Made by a program: the position numbers and the translations under genes
Source: Alentia gelatinosa
Lineage: Eukaryota > Annelida > Polychaeta > Phyllodocida > Polynoidae
Reading direction: 5' to 3'
NCBI GenBank assembly: GCA_950022655.1
Contig: OX465583.1
Span: 38,157,360 to 38,221,359, forward strand
DNA length: 64,000 nucleotides
Part shown: positions 1-12,349 of the stretch, piece after piece
Layout: every line of letters starts with the position of its first letter
Position numbering within the stretch: position 1 is the first letter of the stretch
The notes under the pieces: model-generated
Told to the model about the DNA's origin: nothing
The model's database searches: none
The model's input: the letters and a program-made list of their open reading frames with translations, nothing else

Positions 1-470
1 CATCACCCTCAGGTCTCGTCAGACTCGAAATATCTGTGTCTCCTTCTTGATCTCTTTCTTTATATGCCCTTCCCATGCTTTCTCCTTTCTACTGATCTTC
101 CTGTTTCTTTCATTCATCAATCTATCCCATGTCTTCAATTAATATTATGCCTTCCTATGCTCTTCCTTCATGTCTGGTCCCTTCCTCTGGACAAGCTATT
201 GGCGCACAGCGAGAAGGTGTTAACCATGCACTCTACACCACGCTATCCTCTCCTTTCTATCTTGTTCATCCTATTGTTTCCCCCTCTCTCTACCCCAACT
301 GTCCGTCCCCTATGTATGTCTAGTTCCCACACAATAACAAATAGCACACAAGTTTCCCTGGTCTTCCGTATAGGAGCAGGTGCGGAGTTGCTCAGAAGGT
401 GTCCGCTCGCTCTTTTTTCTCGAAGGCGTGTCTCTGGCGTGTGTTTGCACCTTTTTCCAGCAGGGGCGCC
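1..470. other. Pyrimidine-rich non-coding stretch
   Basis: The plus strand is strongly T/C-biased, with few purine runs. Open frames here are rich in Ser, Leu, Phe and Pro, as expected from composition, and no protein family is recognisable. It ends at a CTCF-like motif (457-473). Confidence 0.5.
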
Positions 471-473
471 CTG
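457..473 (+). promoter_or_regulatory. CTCF-like motif
   Basis: CCAGCAGGGGCGCCCTG resembles the bilaterian CTCF core (CCASYAGRKGGCGC). This is a motif match only. Confidence 0.3.
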
Positions 474-770
474 AGGCCACGGCTCCCCCTGGAGAGAACG
501 GCCAGTAGTCTCAGCGGGACTGGTTAACTTTCCAGGGTCTGCTTTCCAACTTGCAAGGTCGTAATGGTACATGAAGGACGCGTGTTGGCGTCGACCCCCC
601 TCTGACTCCGACAAAGACTTTTAGCTTGAGAAGCTCATATCTATCTTACCTGCCACGAAACTCTTCATTAACTCCGCAAAATACCTTGTAATAGCTTTCT
701 AGAAACGTCAGAGATTTCTGTTTGTCTCGCTCTTGTTACTTCTTTTTCGTCATCTCTTAAATGCTTATGC

Positions 771-774
771 TCTC

Positions 775-853
<79 letters not shown>

Positions 854-872
854 GTCTCTCTCCCTCTCTCTC
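771..872. repeat. CT / TCTG microsatellite
   Basis: A (CT)n run is followed by a short TCTG run near 820-843 and then further imperfect CT repeats. The reverse strand reads as Arg/Glu dipeptides, which is an artefact of the repeat. Confidence 0.97.
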
Positions 873-1265
873 ACACTTAGCCCGTTTGATTTATTGTATG
901 TCCCTTCCTAATTCTTCTCCCCACTTCCATTTTCTATTTCGCTCTTCAACTTACTCACACTCCACATATGCCTTCATTAAGACACTCCATTCTCCTTCCC
1001 TGCATCATGTGCCCTTTCACTATCACCCATCATATTCCCATCTTCCTATACTTATATCTTCCTTCTCTAAACATAATGGATCTTCCGTCTCCGTACTGCT
1101 TCTAATCGCATTACGTGCCAGGGATCATAACACGCCGGCGGCTGTGTGAAAGGTTATTAAGTGAACTCAGTGGTACATAACCGTCCAGACTTCACCTTTG
1201 TTTTGTAAGGAAAACATAGCTTTACAGGAGAAATACACGCAGATTCACGGTCTGTAGTACAAATC

Positions 1266-1285
1266 TCACACCAGGTGGCGCACTG
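1266..1285 (+). promoter_or_regulatory. CTCF-like motif
   Basis: The core CACCAGGTGGCGCACTG is a good match to the bilaterian CTCF consensus. No other feature is nearby. Confidence 0.35.
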
Positions 1286-1726
1286 CCATGCACTTTGATC
1301 CAAAAGAACTGCGCTTACAGGTTTTTTAAACTTCTGGTAATTGTAATAGATCATGCAGTGCATCGCGGGGTCGTTTGGTTGATACTGCACAGCAACCTAC
1401 ACAATTGACCAGACAATAACCTATCCGTGAAACAGGACTTCCATTTTCCAACAACGAGACAATTTTAATTTATCGCAATGTCTCATTATCCTGTGGATTG
1501 GACCTGATGGAATTTATTAGTACCCAGACTGCACAGTGATAGAATTATCAACTAAGCACCTAATTATCACCATTCATGTTTCCCCAAGAACATAAATCAA
1601 GAGTCTTTTATATGGTTGTTTTAGTTTCTTCTCGGTCTATAATTAACAAAAAACCTCAGACCACTTTGGGCAGTCAGATGGACACCTCTCTCTATTAGGT
1701 CATGAAGGCTCTGCCAGTATTTGTGG

Positions 1727-1777
1727 CAGGTAATCTGGAGTGGGGAGTGTGTCAGGTAATCTGGAGTGGGGAGTGTG
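1727..1777 (+). repeat. Two-copy 26-bp direct repeat
   Basis: A 25-base word starting CAGGTAATCTGGAGTGG occurs at 1727-1751 and again, exactly, at 1753-1777 with one base between. This is a recent local duplication. Confidence 0.95.
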
Positions 1778-3436
1778 GAAGACGGGGGATTTGAGTCCGA
1801 GCCCTGCTTTGGAATTAAGCTTTAATACCCTTGAGACGTAACGGCAGAGAAAGGAGTCCATTCCAAGTCTGACAAGGTCGTCTGCCGCTGACCCGACGAC
1901 CGGAAATTAACCACGTGACAACCCGGCGTCCCTGTGACCTAAATAGGCCTGAAATATCCCGGGGTGGCTCCACCGTTCGGAGCTGCACCAATCTCCCCAT
2001 TTCTGTCAGGGATTTATTCCCAGCTCCTCTCAAGCCTGGGCTCATGGGCCGGAATGAGACGACCTTCCCTTGAGGGGGACAGCACGCTTCCTCTAGTGCC
2101 CAACCCCCAATCCCACCAGGCGGCGATCTCCTGCCAGCCATTTTGGTAGAATTGGGAAGATATCTGGTGGTCAGTGATGGCATGGCGTCCACAATCTAGG
2201 CACCTGATTTCCGGTAGGCATGAGAATGGCTTGACTATTAGTGGTTTATGTGCCCCCTCTAACCCACAACCTCTAGTGTAGTATAGTCAGGATCATGATA
2301 TCATCATTATAGAAAGTATGAGGTGTATATATCATTCACCTGAAATTCTGGGGTACTTATATCAGACAAAGTTCAAGTCTATTGAGCGGTCCATTAGGTA
2401 CTTCTCACTAAGACACAGCCAACGACTCACGTCAAACATAAAGGACGCCACCGAACATTATCCGTAGATAATAGTGCATACCGTTAATGTGATAGAATGA
2501 GGTTTAGCATTGAACTAATGTATAGCTGTAATACCATCGAATGAAGAGGCAACATATTACACTGTACGTCAAATGGCCTTCCTATTACCTCACAGAAAGG
2601 AATATTCCGAAATGGACGGATGGCTTTTATACTACACCTAAAATGGGAATTCTTCTAGGACGCATACATACCATAGCGCATGTGTACAGTTGAAACTACC
2701 CTTGGGACGTCGTATCCGTCCTCCATTAGAGAGTAATTGGAGAAATGATTGGAAATATTATAGTCATGCCCATCAATAAGGCCCTAGCGCATCTCCCCTG
2801 TAATAATAGATTATCCACTTTAAATGAAGCGAGATATGTCACCACATTTCCATATTCTACTGAAAAAGTAATGCTTCGATATCTACTGTCGCTTTTGACA
2901 ATGCAGTGACATGTAATTGCTTTCCGGACCGACACATCCATGGGTAATAAGTAACTGGATCGCAGCGCTACTTTGTTTTTCTGGGAGTCATGAGCCATTT
3001 ACATCTCTGAACCTAATACAAAGTGTCCATACGCAACTCTGTATTGACATACCTGGCGCATACAGATATGTTGTATGCTATAGGCTGCAAAAATGGCGCA
3101 TACGGAAGAATAAACTTGTGCGTGTGAAAAATTAGTGCATAATTAAAAAGAACTGAAATCAGTGGATAAATAATAAAGGTGGATAATGAATACAATGTAG
3201 ACTGGTTCCATATAAAAGCGGTTGTATGCTACTTGGAGTTGTCCCTATGCAATATCCTCTTATACGGTCGGATATTACTACTCGTCAACTTCTCGGAGTG
3301 AACGATCGCTTGTATCTGAAACCATCGATATTGCGTAAGTATTGATACTTTTCTTTCAAGAGCAGGAAATGAAGTATTTTCTAAAATAAGCCTCCTATGA
3401 TAGTGTACGTGCATTGGACTGCTGCTGCTGACCTAT

Positions 3437-3484
3437 CAGCTGCTGTTGCCCTAGACCTACCAGCTGCTGTTGCCCTGGATCTGC
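3437..3484. repeat. 24-bp tandem repeat, two units
   Basis: Units at 3437-3460 and 3461-3484 both begin CAGCTGCTGTTGCCCT. A third, partial CTG-rich unit precedes them. The repeat lies just beyond the 3' end of the decayed minus-strand gene and would add Gln-rich residues to its tail. Confidence 0.85.
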
Positions 3485-4450
3485 CAGTCTTGCTGCTGCA
3501 AACTCCAGACTGTTGTGGGCTGGCATTCCTGAAGAACCGCCATGATATACCACTCCACATCAAACTGATGGTGTTCTTGTAGGTAGCTCAGCTTTTTGTC
3601 AATGCACCTGGTGAAGGTGGACAAAGGACCAGGAGCAGCAGCCACCAGGGGTGTCTTACGACTTCCTTCAAGACTGTCTGCAGCAATGTTATCAGTGTTC
3701 CAGAATCAGTCCCTGCAGCAGAAGAAGGTATAACTGTTGTCAATGTAGCTGTCAGTAGGTTGTCATCTGACATGCAAGAAGTTAGCTGGGCCGAACACTG
3801 GCACTTGACGTCGCTAACGGGTTATGTACCGAGGCTGATGATGTGTTGAACCAGAACTAGAATTGGAACAATATCCACCTCTCGGTCGCTGGCAGTACTT
3901 CTATACCCATACTGGACTTGATCCCTAACTTGTGGATTTTGCCGAGCTTAGTCCGCATGCTCTCATACCAAGTCTCTAATTCCAGTGGTGGGCCGCCCAT
4001 GCCCTGTGCCTTCTCTGTCCACAGTGAGGTGTCTTTGAAGCCAGCCAGACCTTTTGAATATAGCTTAGAATGCTGGTACAGGTACTACCTTCATCCTTTT
4101 CACCTTCAAAGAAGCTCATAAGAATTTGTGGTTCACAGTGGGCACATGGACGTGAACGTGGTTGAGAGTGCTTCGTTTGCATCTTGCTCAGTTGTTGATA
4201 CTGGTCCCTGGTCTTTTGACTCAGACTCATGCAGGTGTGCAATGGACTGAACAGCAGCAGCAGTCTCAGGTGTATCTGGTTGACCCGGTGGAACATGTGG
4301 AACATCTGGTGCATAAGCAGGCAGAACATGTATCTCAGCAGTGGTAGTGGTTGTAGTAGAAGTTGTAGCCTTTCTGCACATCTGCTTCTCTGGAGGCATT
4401 TTCTTGGAGCAGATAGAGAGTGGTGAGATGTGTGATTGTGGGCTGCTCAA
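3457..4450 (-). pseudogene. Decayed MADF (Myb/SANT-like) domain gene, probably transposon-derived
   Basis: The minus strand carries overlapping frames that make sense only if read with frame changes. An Ser/Thr-rich N-terminal part (frame to 4133) leads into a peptide ending FFEGEKDE. A different frame (3857-4084, 75 codons and a stop, no initiator) then gives a MADF-like domain. It starts LYQHSKLYSKG, passes an aromatic residue (SLWTEKAQG) and reaches ELETWYESMRTKLGKIHK, the diagnostic WY-S-MRT-K-GK segment, then ERWILFQF before a stop. A third frame (3588-3773) and a fourth (3457-3645, containing CIDKKLSYLQEH) look like the C-terminal region. MADF proteins of this kind bind DNA and are often encoded by Harbinger-like transposons or their domesticated relatives. 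At least two frameshifts make this a pseudogene. Introns are an alternative explanation, but no clear splice sites sit at the frame changes. Confidence 0.5.
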
Positions 4451-4542
4451 AGCATAATGAAGACCTCTCCGTCATGCCATCTTATATATACCAAATGCAG
4501 AAACAATGTTACGCGTCATTACCCCTGCAGCGTGTATTGGCT

Positions 4543-5010
4543 GTGACAAACTTGACATGCCGTCAGTCACCTGGCTTCCCAATGGGATCAGACTCAAGTC
4601 AACGGCCTCTGTGAGAAGTCTGCGACCGAAGCCCAGCGACTTACGATCACCAAGCCCATCTACTTAAGTCAAGTTAAGGCCTGTGGTGGAGGCCCTGTCC
4701 ACTTGAGGGGAACTCCAGTGGTCATAAACCAAGGGGGATTGCCCAGCTCCATAAACCCTTGCTGCGCACATCTGCCATGACAAACTTGGCAGGGCCTAAG
4801 TTGTCGGGTTTCTTGTCTGGACTGAACTCGAAGTCGATGGCCTCTGTGCGCAGTCTGCAACGGGAACCCACCAACTTAGGACCACCAAGCCCATTGACTT
4901 GAGTCGAATTCCCGATGGCCCCGCCCAGTTAAGCCCAACCCCCGATGGTCATAAACCACAGGGGGTTGCCGGGAATGTCATGGCAGATTTTTTGACAGTC
5001 AGAAACTTTC
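4543..5010. repeat. Tandem repeat of about 230 bp, two diverged copies
   Basis: Copy 1 starts TGACAAACTTGACATG at 4543 and copy 2 starts TGACAAACTTGGCAGG at 4778. Both contain, in the same order, a GATGGCCTCTGTG-like word, CACCAAGCCCAT and TGGTCATAAACCA (4719 and 4946). The period is therefore about 227-235 bp. A third, partial unit may run to about 5100. It is not protein-coding by inspection. Confidence 0.75.
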
Positions 5011-5104
5011 CCCGGCAATGCCCCCACAGTCAAGTTGACTTACAATTCACAGTGCCAACAAACTCGGAAGTAGCCATCGAGATACGGCGACGGCATGTTG
5101 GGGC

Positions 5105-5811
5105 TGTTGGGACTGTCAGGGTGATGGTGTAAACGTATCATTAGCTCATGCTAGATTGGAAACTTAGGAAAATAGATTTAGAAAAAGAAAAAATCTGCAA
5201 AAAGTAAATATTTATCCCACTTATTTTATTTTGTAGTGATCTAGATGGACAGAAGGTTGAAGCATTGGATTTAGAATATTGGATTCTGGAGCTCAGGCGA
5301 TCTTAGCTAAGCAAAGTCTCCGGGGAAAGAAGAATGTGTGGCACACTTTGGAGTTGAGTATTTGAAGACACGAGTCACGCCACTGTGGCTGGGGCCCTAC
5401 TCTTATCAAGGCATGGCATTGTTTTCATGGTACGGCAGTCGCCACAGGGCATATGGCGGTTCATTGGTCAGCTCCAGGGTTTATTTTCATGAAGTTGTCG
5501 ATGTTGACCTTGTTGTTTGCGTTCAGTGGAGGTCAAGGTTGTGAAAGCTGAATTCTCATTAGCTGAAACATTCCATTCCTAACTATGTAGGTTGACATTC
5601 ATACTCTTTTACCCTTGAATAAGATAAAGCCAAATTATCACTGCATCAATATATTATGATATAGAGACCTCATTGATTATATTCAACCTACATAGTAATG
5701 TATATGATGACCAAATTGAACAAGGAAGATTGGTTCACCTTACGGTCTTTTGTTCTGATGTTGTATGATTAGTTTAAGATTCTTTACCTTTCAGTACAAT
5801 GACAATAAGTA
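5105..5811. other. Non-coding stretch
   Basis: AT-rich DNA with one short frame (5338-5544) that shows no family signature. Nothing else is supported. Confidence 0.45.
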
Positions 5812-6303
5812 AAAACATAGTTATGACACCAATACGGCAATATTTATTTGAGGTGTCAACGACTCTGAGAATAGGTATTGCCGTATTGGCATCATCACTA
5901 TGTTTTAAAAATTATTTTATACTTTAAATTGTTCATAATCCGCCAAAACTGACCGAAACTTGACTCGGTTGACACTGTCACTCTCAACCAGCATGGTAAG
6001 TACAACACAAGATTAACCCGGAAGTCAAATACACTCTCCCAGCCGAGGTTAGATTCGCTCAGGCTTCACGCTAGCTACAGAGACTATGATCAGGAGAGAG
6101 ACGGTCATTTACATATTTAAGCGCATGCGCAACGGGCATATCCGTCCCCGTTGTTACCAAGGCACCTTGGTTAGTTATGTCTTGCTTCACAAGTTTCGAG
6201 GCGTACAGTAAACACCATGGAACAAGTTATCGTGCATATTTAACAAATATCGAGGTATCTGATATGGCGAATTCACACAGTACTGTTTGAATAGCTTAGA
6301 CCA
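5812..6303 (+). repeat. Dispersed hairpin-ended repeat, copy A
   Basis: The copy begins with an imperfect hairpin: 31-bp arms at 5812-5842 and 5876-5906, 28 of 31 positions paired, 33-base loop. It continues through blocks shared with copy B, including CGCCAAAACTG, GTTAGATTC, CAGAGACTA-GATCAGGAGAG, an ATGCGCAA word, and GTTTCGAGGC near 6197. It ends near TAGCTTAGA at about 6303. It contains an NRF1-type palindrome GCGCATGCGC (6121-6130). It could be a MITE or the remnant of a larger element. No transposase is encoded. Confidence 0.7.
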
Positions 6304-6503
6304 ATTGCTACCAAGACTCGCTGCCAAGTTACGCCAACCTGACAGTGGTGCCGCCATTGACATGGTTATTAGGATATCCTAGAGCGTAGGGAAACCCCGT
6401 TCCCAGCATGTAGAATAACGTCACAGGAATGCAATCTACTTTGTTGACATCTGTGTGTCGCCCGCTCGGCTCGTGAACGTATTGATATCGGTAGATTCCG
6501 CAT

Positions 6504-6625
6504 ATCTAAGCTATCTAAATGGTATTGTGTGAATGCCACATGTTATATACCTCAATATTTTATAAATATGAGCGATAACTCGTTCCGGGGTGTCCATCAG
6601 ACGCCTCGGAACTTGCGAAGTGAAG
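6504..6625 (-). repeat. Dispersed repeat, terminal fragment (copy C)
   Basis: The reverse complement matches the last 120 bases or so of copy A: CGAGGCGT, then GAGTTATCG, GAGGTATAT and TAGATAGCTTAGA in order. It therefore forms an inverted pair with copy A across about 200 bases. Confidence 0.7.
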
Positions 6626-8508
6626 GGGTCCACTATTTTTTAATATTCCGCCTTGACGAGTGCTTCTGGCCTCTCGGCCAATCAGAATGATTTATTTGTT
6701 CAAAGCACGCCGTAGTAAGGTGAAAGCATGCTGTAAGGTTTCAAAGCAAGCCATAGTAAGGTTCAAAGCAATCTGTATATATATGCGTACAAAGGTACAC
6801 GGCGTATCACGCAATATTCGCGTTACTAAGGCACCCCCCAGCACCAGTCAGTATATTGAGTGACTTCGTGCATAGGTATATAATAATATACCAAGGTAGC
6901 TTGAATGTTTTATGCCTGTCGAACTATAATGGGTCTCCCGAGTTCCTCGCCGTTCTAGAATAGGGGCAATGGTGATACACACACAGAGGACTGCTTGTTA
7001 TCGACTGCAAATCGCGGGCTGGTGTTCCATATGGGACAGAAGGCGATTATAGGGCACCAGTGGTCTGTGGTGGAGATGTAGCACCCTGGAGGGACTGAGG
7101 CTTCCGATAGATATCTCCGGGGTCAGCACTTCCTGTCAATCCTATCACCCTTGGGGAATGTTCGCTAGAAAACCCACCACATCGGCGAGGCACATCTCCA
7201 TTTCAAAGTTTAAAACTCGTCACAAGGGATATGCATAATATTACATTTCATATTGGCTTGTCCTTCAGTATCCTAAGTTGAACATCTACCGCACACTGTG
7301 TGGTACAGATGACAAAATACTGAAATTTTGATCAAATTCGGTATTTAAGGAAAGAGTATGCCTCGCGTCGCAGTGGTATCCCATCACGTCGTCATATCTG
7401 TACTGCCGTAAGCACAGGGTGACATTTTACACTACTACTCACTAGACGCACTAACGCCGAACCTATAATGTCTCATCAATTTCGATTTATTGAGAACATG
7501 TATACAATATATCTCTCCATAGGCTGGCATGTAACTGCTCAGTGGACCACCTCTCTTTTATAAAAGAACCGAACCGCATGATAAAACAATGAAAATGCAG
7601 TCTTGGAGAATTATTGCATTCTATCAGAATCATCGCCAGACCATCAAATAACTTGGCAGAACACTACCATATGACCATAGTGTTATCATTCAATAAAGCA
7701 TGACCATGGTTAAATAACCGAAACTAAAAGGCTTCATCTATCTGAATACGTTATGGAACATTTCCCAATATCTCTTTTGTAAAGTAGCAGGCGAAAATAA
7801 ACGATAAACCGTCGATAATTGACTCTTAGCGGAGCCTGTAAAGGCCGATTCCCAAAAAAAACAGCATTCTGTACATTGGAGTAGTAAGGGACAAAGGTGA
7901 TCTCTAAGTGGCACAAGTACCATTGCTGTTAAGAGGTGTTCCATCTCAGAAACCTTCTCATCTAGATAACCAGAGAGCTAAGAGGTATTTTTTTAAGCAA
8001 AGAAACAGATATGCGCCACTCTTAGTGCCTGGAGAGATTATGGGGTTTTTTTCATATGGCTTGGCAATCTTTTTTTCTTTGTTGTATAACATCTTTCTGG
8101 ATACTGATGTTAGCCTCTATTGTGTATATGGTTGCTGCAGCTATTGTTCTGGAGAACCTCTTTGGTGTGAGCTATAATCAAGATTTTCTTTTAATAAACA
8201 CTGTCGTGTTGTTTTACTTCCTCCGCTGTCTGGAGAGTTCTATAACTTGCTGAGATGGGTATCCTATAGGAGAGAAACCACCTCCTCGATCTAGAATATG
8301 ACATACTCTACTCAAACGTCTTAATAACAAAATATACCCTAGATTTTATGAAATATATAAAAAGATACGTCAACGTCCGACAATGCGTATAACCTGCAAA
8401 AAAAAACCAGATGAATTGCTGGGAGGATTAAGTTTTTTGCATGATATGGTAATTTCATGTCCGACGTTGCGTAAAAGATGTCTTTGTAAAATAACGGAGG
8501 GTACTTAC
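6626..8508. other. Non-coding stretch, probably furin-gene intron
   Basis: This lies 3' of the catalytic-Asp exon on the minus strand. I looked for the next convertase exon (the HGTRCAGE His-box region) here and in the rest of 1-8508 and found none. It is probably intron. Confidence 0.45.
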
Positions 8509-8643
8509 ATAATTGGGCTTCAAGTCGATGTGATTATGCTCGATCCCGTCATCAAGGATGGTGATAACCACCCCCTTCCCTGTATACCCCTTTCTCCAGG
8601 CAGGGATGATGTTCATATCGTACCCTCCAGTGGCGCCACCATG
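8509..8643 (-). CDS. Furin-like proprotein convertase, catalytic-Asp exon
   Basis: This exon is 135 bp (45 codons), phase 0 at both ends. It encodes the start of the subtilisin/kexin (S8) catalytic domain of a calcium-dependent convertase that cleaves precursors at paired basic residues in the secretory pathway. It reads [16 protein letters not shown], then [20 protein letters not shown] and IDLKPNY. The first Asp of ILDDGIE (exon residue 31) is the catalytic-triad Asp. The acceptor is a T-rich tract ending TTTTTTGCAG and the donor is TAT|GTAAGT. It follows in frame from the 13741-13845 exon, restoring QWYL-HGGA, the junction typical of furin/BLI-4 proteins. One oddity is NHID where most family members have NHPD or NHTD. 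The exons carrying the His, oxyanion Asn and Ser are not in view. Assignment to the family is firm; assignment to furin rather than PCSK5/6 is inferred. Confidence 0.93.
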
Positions 8644-11509
8644 CTGCAAAAAACAAGGAAACACATGCGTTAGCTGTAGGCCTGGTGAGTTTGCAGAGTG
8701 TGGACCAGGAGGCGGGGTACGAGGCTGAAAAACGCTCCAGGTAATTGGCCTAATGTGGTGGGTGGCTGTAAGGCTGTCAGTGGAGGCGCAATGTACTAGA
8801 TATACAGGTGAGACCTCCTCCAGGGTGGTGATGTGTGAAGTGCGCATGTCTGGCAGGTGTTAATCTCGTGAGCGTAGCTCGGCGAGATCTCGCACCGGGG
8901 TCAGCAATTACCTGTCAGTTTAAGGACGGGCAACAATTCACTAGCTACATCATTATTGTGTCTATAAAAACAGGATGACTTATGTCACAATGAAGGGCCA
9001 CACTTAGCAAACTTAAATAACAGCGCTCATAAAGGTAAGGAAATAGTCACTGAGATGTTTCGTTATATAGTACACTCTGAGGTTAGCATCTTTATATACG
9101 ATCACCGATGAACCACAAGCGATACTATACAGATTCAAGGTACCGTTATTTGTGAGCTGGTTTTTGATTGGATAAAACTTGTGGGGTGTGGTATGTATTA
9201 CTGTTTCGGTCAATCAGAATACATGGTATATTGAAACGCTTTATGTCCTCCCCACAGTTTTAGCAATTCGAAATATACTGTGATGGTTAATGTTCTGCCT
9301 TTAAGCAGTTAGATTTAAGATTTTTTTAAACGCAATATTTTCGGTAATACTGTTCGTTGTATTTCAATGGGGATACACACATGTATCAATATTACATCCA
9401 TACCCTGATCGTAAAGCCTTAGGATATGAATCCCACTGAGCAAGATTAAAGCATCATGGAAAGTATGAATAATTACAGTTGGTCTGCATTTTGACATGAA
9501 TGTTCAAACCCTTCCTCCTCCCGCCCAATTAACCTCGCCATGACCGCACACCTTCAAGACCCCCCGTTGGTCCCCTGTCTACAAGGATTACGGTCCGGGA
9601 GAGGGCCACCAAGGTGGGGATTTTCCACACAGGTGAATTTTATTAGTAAGATCGTTCTTTCAGAAGGTTTTCAGCATGTGGGAAGGCCATCTGGGATGGG
9701 TTGTGGGTGGGATGGGCAGTCAATGATGGGTATACAGGGTGACGGCAACCAGTGAAAACAGGTCCATGGGTCACATAACTCTAAACCCTTTAACACACGT
9801 GCGATACAGGTATATCCATTACCTCAGCCCTTGTGTGAATGGGTGACACACACTACCTTACTAGTTTATCACTCACCTATAGGGTTTCCTTAATTCTCAA
9901 GGGGTTCAAGGGGTTTGCTGTTTCATCTGCTTATGATTGTTTTCTTTCTTTTCATTGAGTATGACTCTTTAATTTATCATTGTAGCCATACTGTTTACAC
10001 GTGAACTTCCTTCTGTGATTACATGTGTACTTTCCTTAGTTGTTGCCACGTATGGCTACATCTGATGTACGGCCAACATCATTTGACTCCTATCTTGCAA
10101 CACAGGGACAGGACACAATGTAGCGATACAACGATGTCGTCACGTTAAATCATGAATCATTATTACTTGTTAAGAAACCTTGGCAGTTTAACCTGGACCT
10201 TTATATGTAAGGCAAATTGAGAATCATGTTTAGATCCTACTCTGCATATTGATAAATGAATATGTGCACATCGAAGCTCTCGCTTAATGATATTTCTCTA
10301 ATAGGACTTCTGTTAATAACAAGTGTTGGAGAGCTCTATAAGTGTCTGATTAAAACATTATCTTAATCATAAAATAGATTAAGATTAGAATCCAAATGGA
10401 AGAGGTAGGTTCTCCATTGATATTTAATGTTTAAATGTAAAAAGACTACAGAATATGTAATATACAGACACCAGCATACTTGTATCAGAAAAACTCACCT
10501 AGGTGAGAGATGCAATAAAGATATTTGAAAAAAAAACAAAAAAACATACCATTCATCTAGGATCAATGAGGACCCTAATGTACCATTCATGAGACTTTAA
10601 TAAAAAAGCTGTTCATTATAGATGTTTTATTTACCACTGGTCTTAACAATAGTCTTGTATTCATTCCTTTCTTCCCTCAGAAAACTTTAGCTGTGAAAAA
10701 AGGTCTAGGCATATCGGCTTCTACTAAAACTCTCCAATCTCTAATGACTACTTTTTATTGAAAGGCTTTCCACTGGATTGCAGAACCGATGTTATCTACA
10801 CCACGTATGAAGCCATACACATGCGAGGTACGTTCTTCTGTCACGTAAACGTCATGACCACGCCTTTGTACTGTTCCCAGGAGCCCATACAAGATACCCG
10901 TTATCAGGGAAACATGGGGCGTCTGTGCGTGGAAAGATAGCACACTTGAATACACACAACCCACACAAAAAAGATGAATGACCAAGAGTAAAAAGCGATC
11001 AACAGCGGAAATGGTCAGCCCTCAGAGTAACATAAAAACGCCATTACAAAGAGAACGATATTAAAGGAGGGACTTCCAGAAGTATTTTCAGACATGGAAG
11101 GGTGCCCGCTGGTGTACTGAAGCTGCAAACATTGCACATAAATATATATGTGGACTCGTACTCCTCCGATTGAAACCCAGGCCATCTCTGTACCATGATA
11201 TAGATTACAGGAGACCATTCACCCAATAAGTTTTTTAATGCTCATAAAGGATAAATATATCAACTTGATCTATCTTATCATAGATGGGATTAGATGGGAA
11301 TTTCTACTGACTAAGTCGACGCTCTGACAGTAAAACAAATTTGCCGTTTTCACAGAAGGGCCTATTTCCCTGTAATGTTCATACCCAATGGTAATTACAT
11401 ATCAATGCCTCCGACAACTCAGCTCGGAGAAGATATATCTCAGCTCCCCAAGCAGAATACGGGGATACGCAGGAAGGAGACTTCAGACTACAAAGCCGAG
11501 CATACAGCA

Positions 11510-11517
11510 TCACGTGA
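11510..11517. promoter_or_regulatory. TCACGTGA E-box
   Basis: An exact eight-base palindrome of the USF/MITF type, inside the furin intron and close to a CTCF-like motif. Confidence 0.35.
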
Positions 11518-11553
11518 CTGATATAGGTGCAGTCACTGCAGGGGGTTAATATC

Positions 11554-11569
11554 ACACTAGGGGGCGCTA
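11554..11569 (+). promoter_or_regulatory. CTCF-like motif in furin intron
   Basis: ACACTAGGGGGCGCTA is one of the best matches in the window to the CTCF core CCACYAGRGGGCGCTR. Confidence 0.45.
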
Positions 11570-12349
11570 AGGCGGATCTAACCGAGGTCCAATCGACCAG
11601 GCGGGGTGAAGAAGCCCCATCAATGGCACATACATAACGCCGTGAGCGCTGTATCCTGAGCCGCCTCAGACACCACCCAATGCCCCACTGTCGAGGCTCT
11701 TTTTTCACTCTCACACTTGTCTATTTTTTTTGTAGAGTACACCGCTGTTGTTCAGCTATGGCGCTTCTCCATGTCCTGGGGTCTTGGGTTTTAGATCGTG
11801 TTCAGATCCAGGGCAGTGTTCATTCCAAAACACGTCAACAAATATCTCTAAGAATTATTTAGCATCGGTGCCATCCATCTTCTGAGTGTTGTATGTGTGA
11901 GGTTTTTAAACGAGTGCCACGGCGGATGTTATTATTGTTGGTGTCAACGACCGTTAACGTCAGCCTATACTCTTAGCTAAAAGATGCCATCCCTCTCTTG
12001 CGCTATAGATACTAACAAACACCATCTGCGCATCTATCTGCCACTGAAAGTAAAGCCTCCATTCCCTTACAGATTTTTAATACAGCTTTTCTCTCTAAAT
12101 TAGTTTGCGACGTTGGCGAAGATTATCTTTTCTGTTTGTACGAATATGGGATGCGATTTTACAGAAAGGATGATTTTCAAATATGTAGAAGATTTATATG
12201 CGTGGTGGTTACAGGCTACAGAACAAAATGCTTACTCACTATCTTTACCAGCTGCAAGCTAAGTAGCAATTGCATAAGTTATGTCCATCAGTCTTAGTCT
12301 ATTATAACAATTTAGAATAAATGAAGGGGCGATTTATATATCCTTGATA

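Larger units (their letters stand above)
873..3396. other. Non-coding stretch
   Basis: No exon or RNA gene was recognised. It contains a CTCF-like motif at 1266-1285 and a short direct repeat at 1727-1777. The remaining open frames are short and have no domain signature. Confidence 0.5.

Noticed and set aside
668..874. Arg/Glu-repeat peptide on the minus strand
   Set aside because: A translation artefact of the CT/TCTG microsatellite; the same applies to the frames at 25339-25622.
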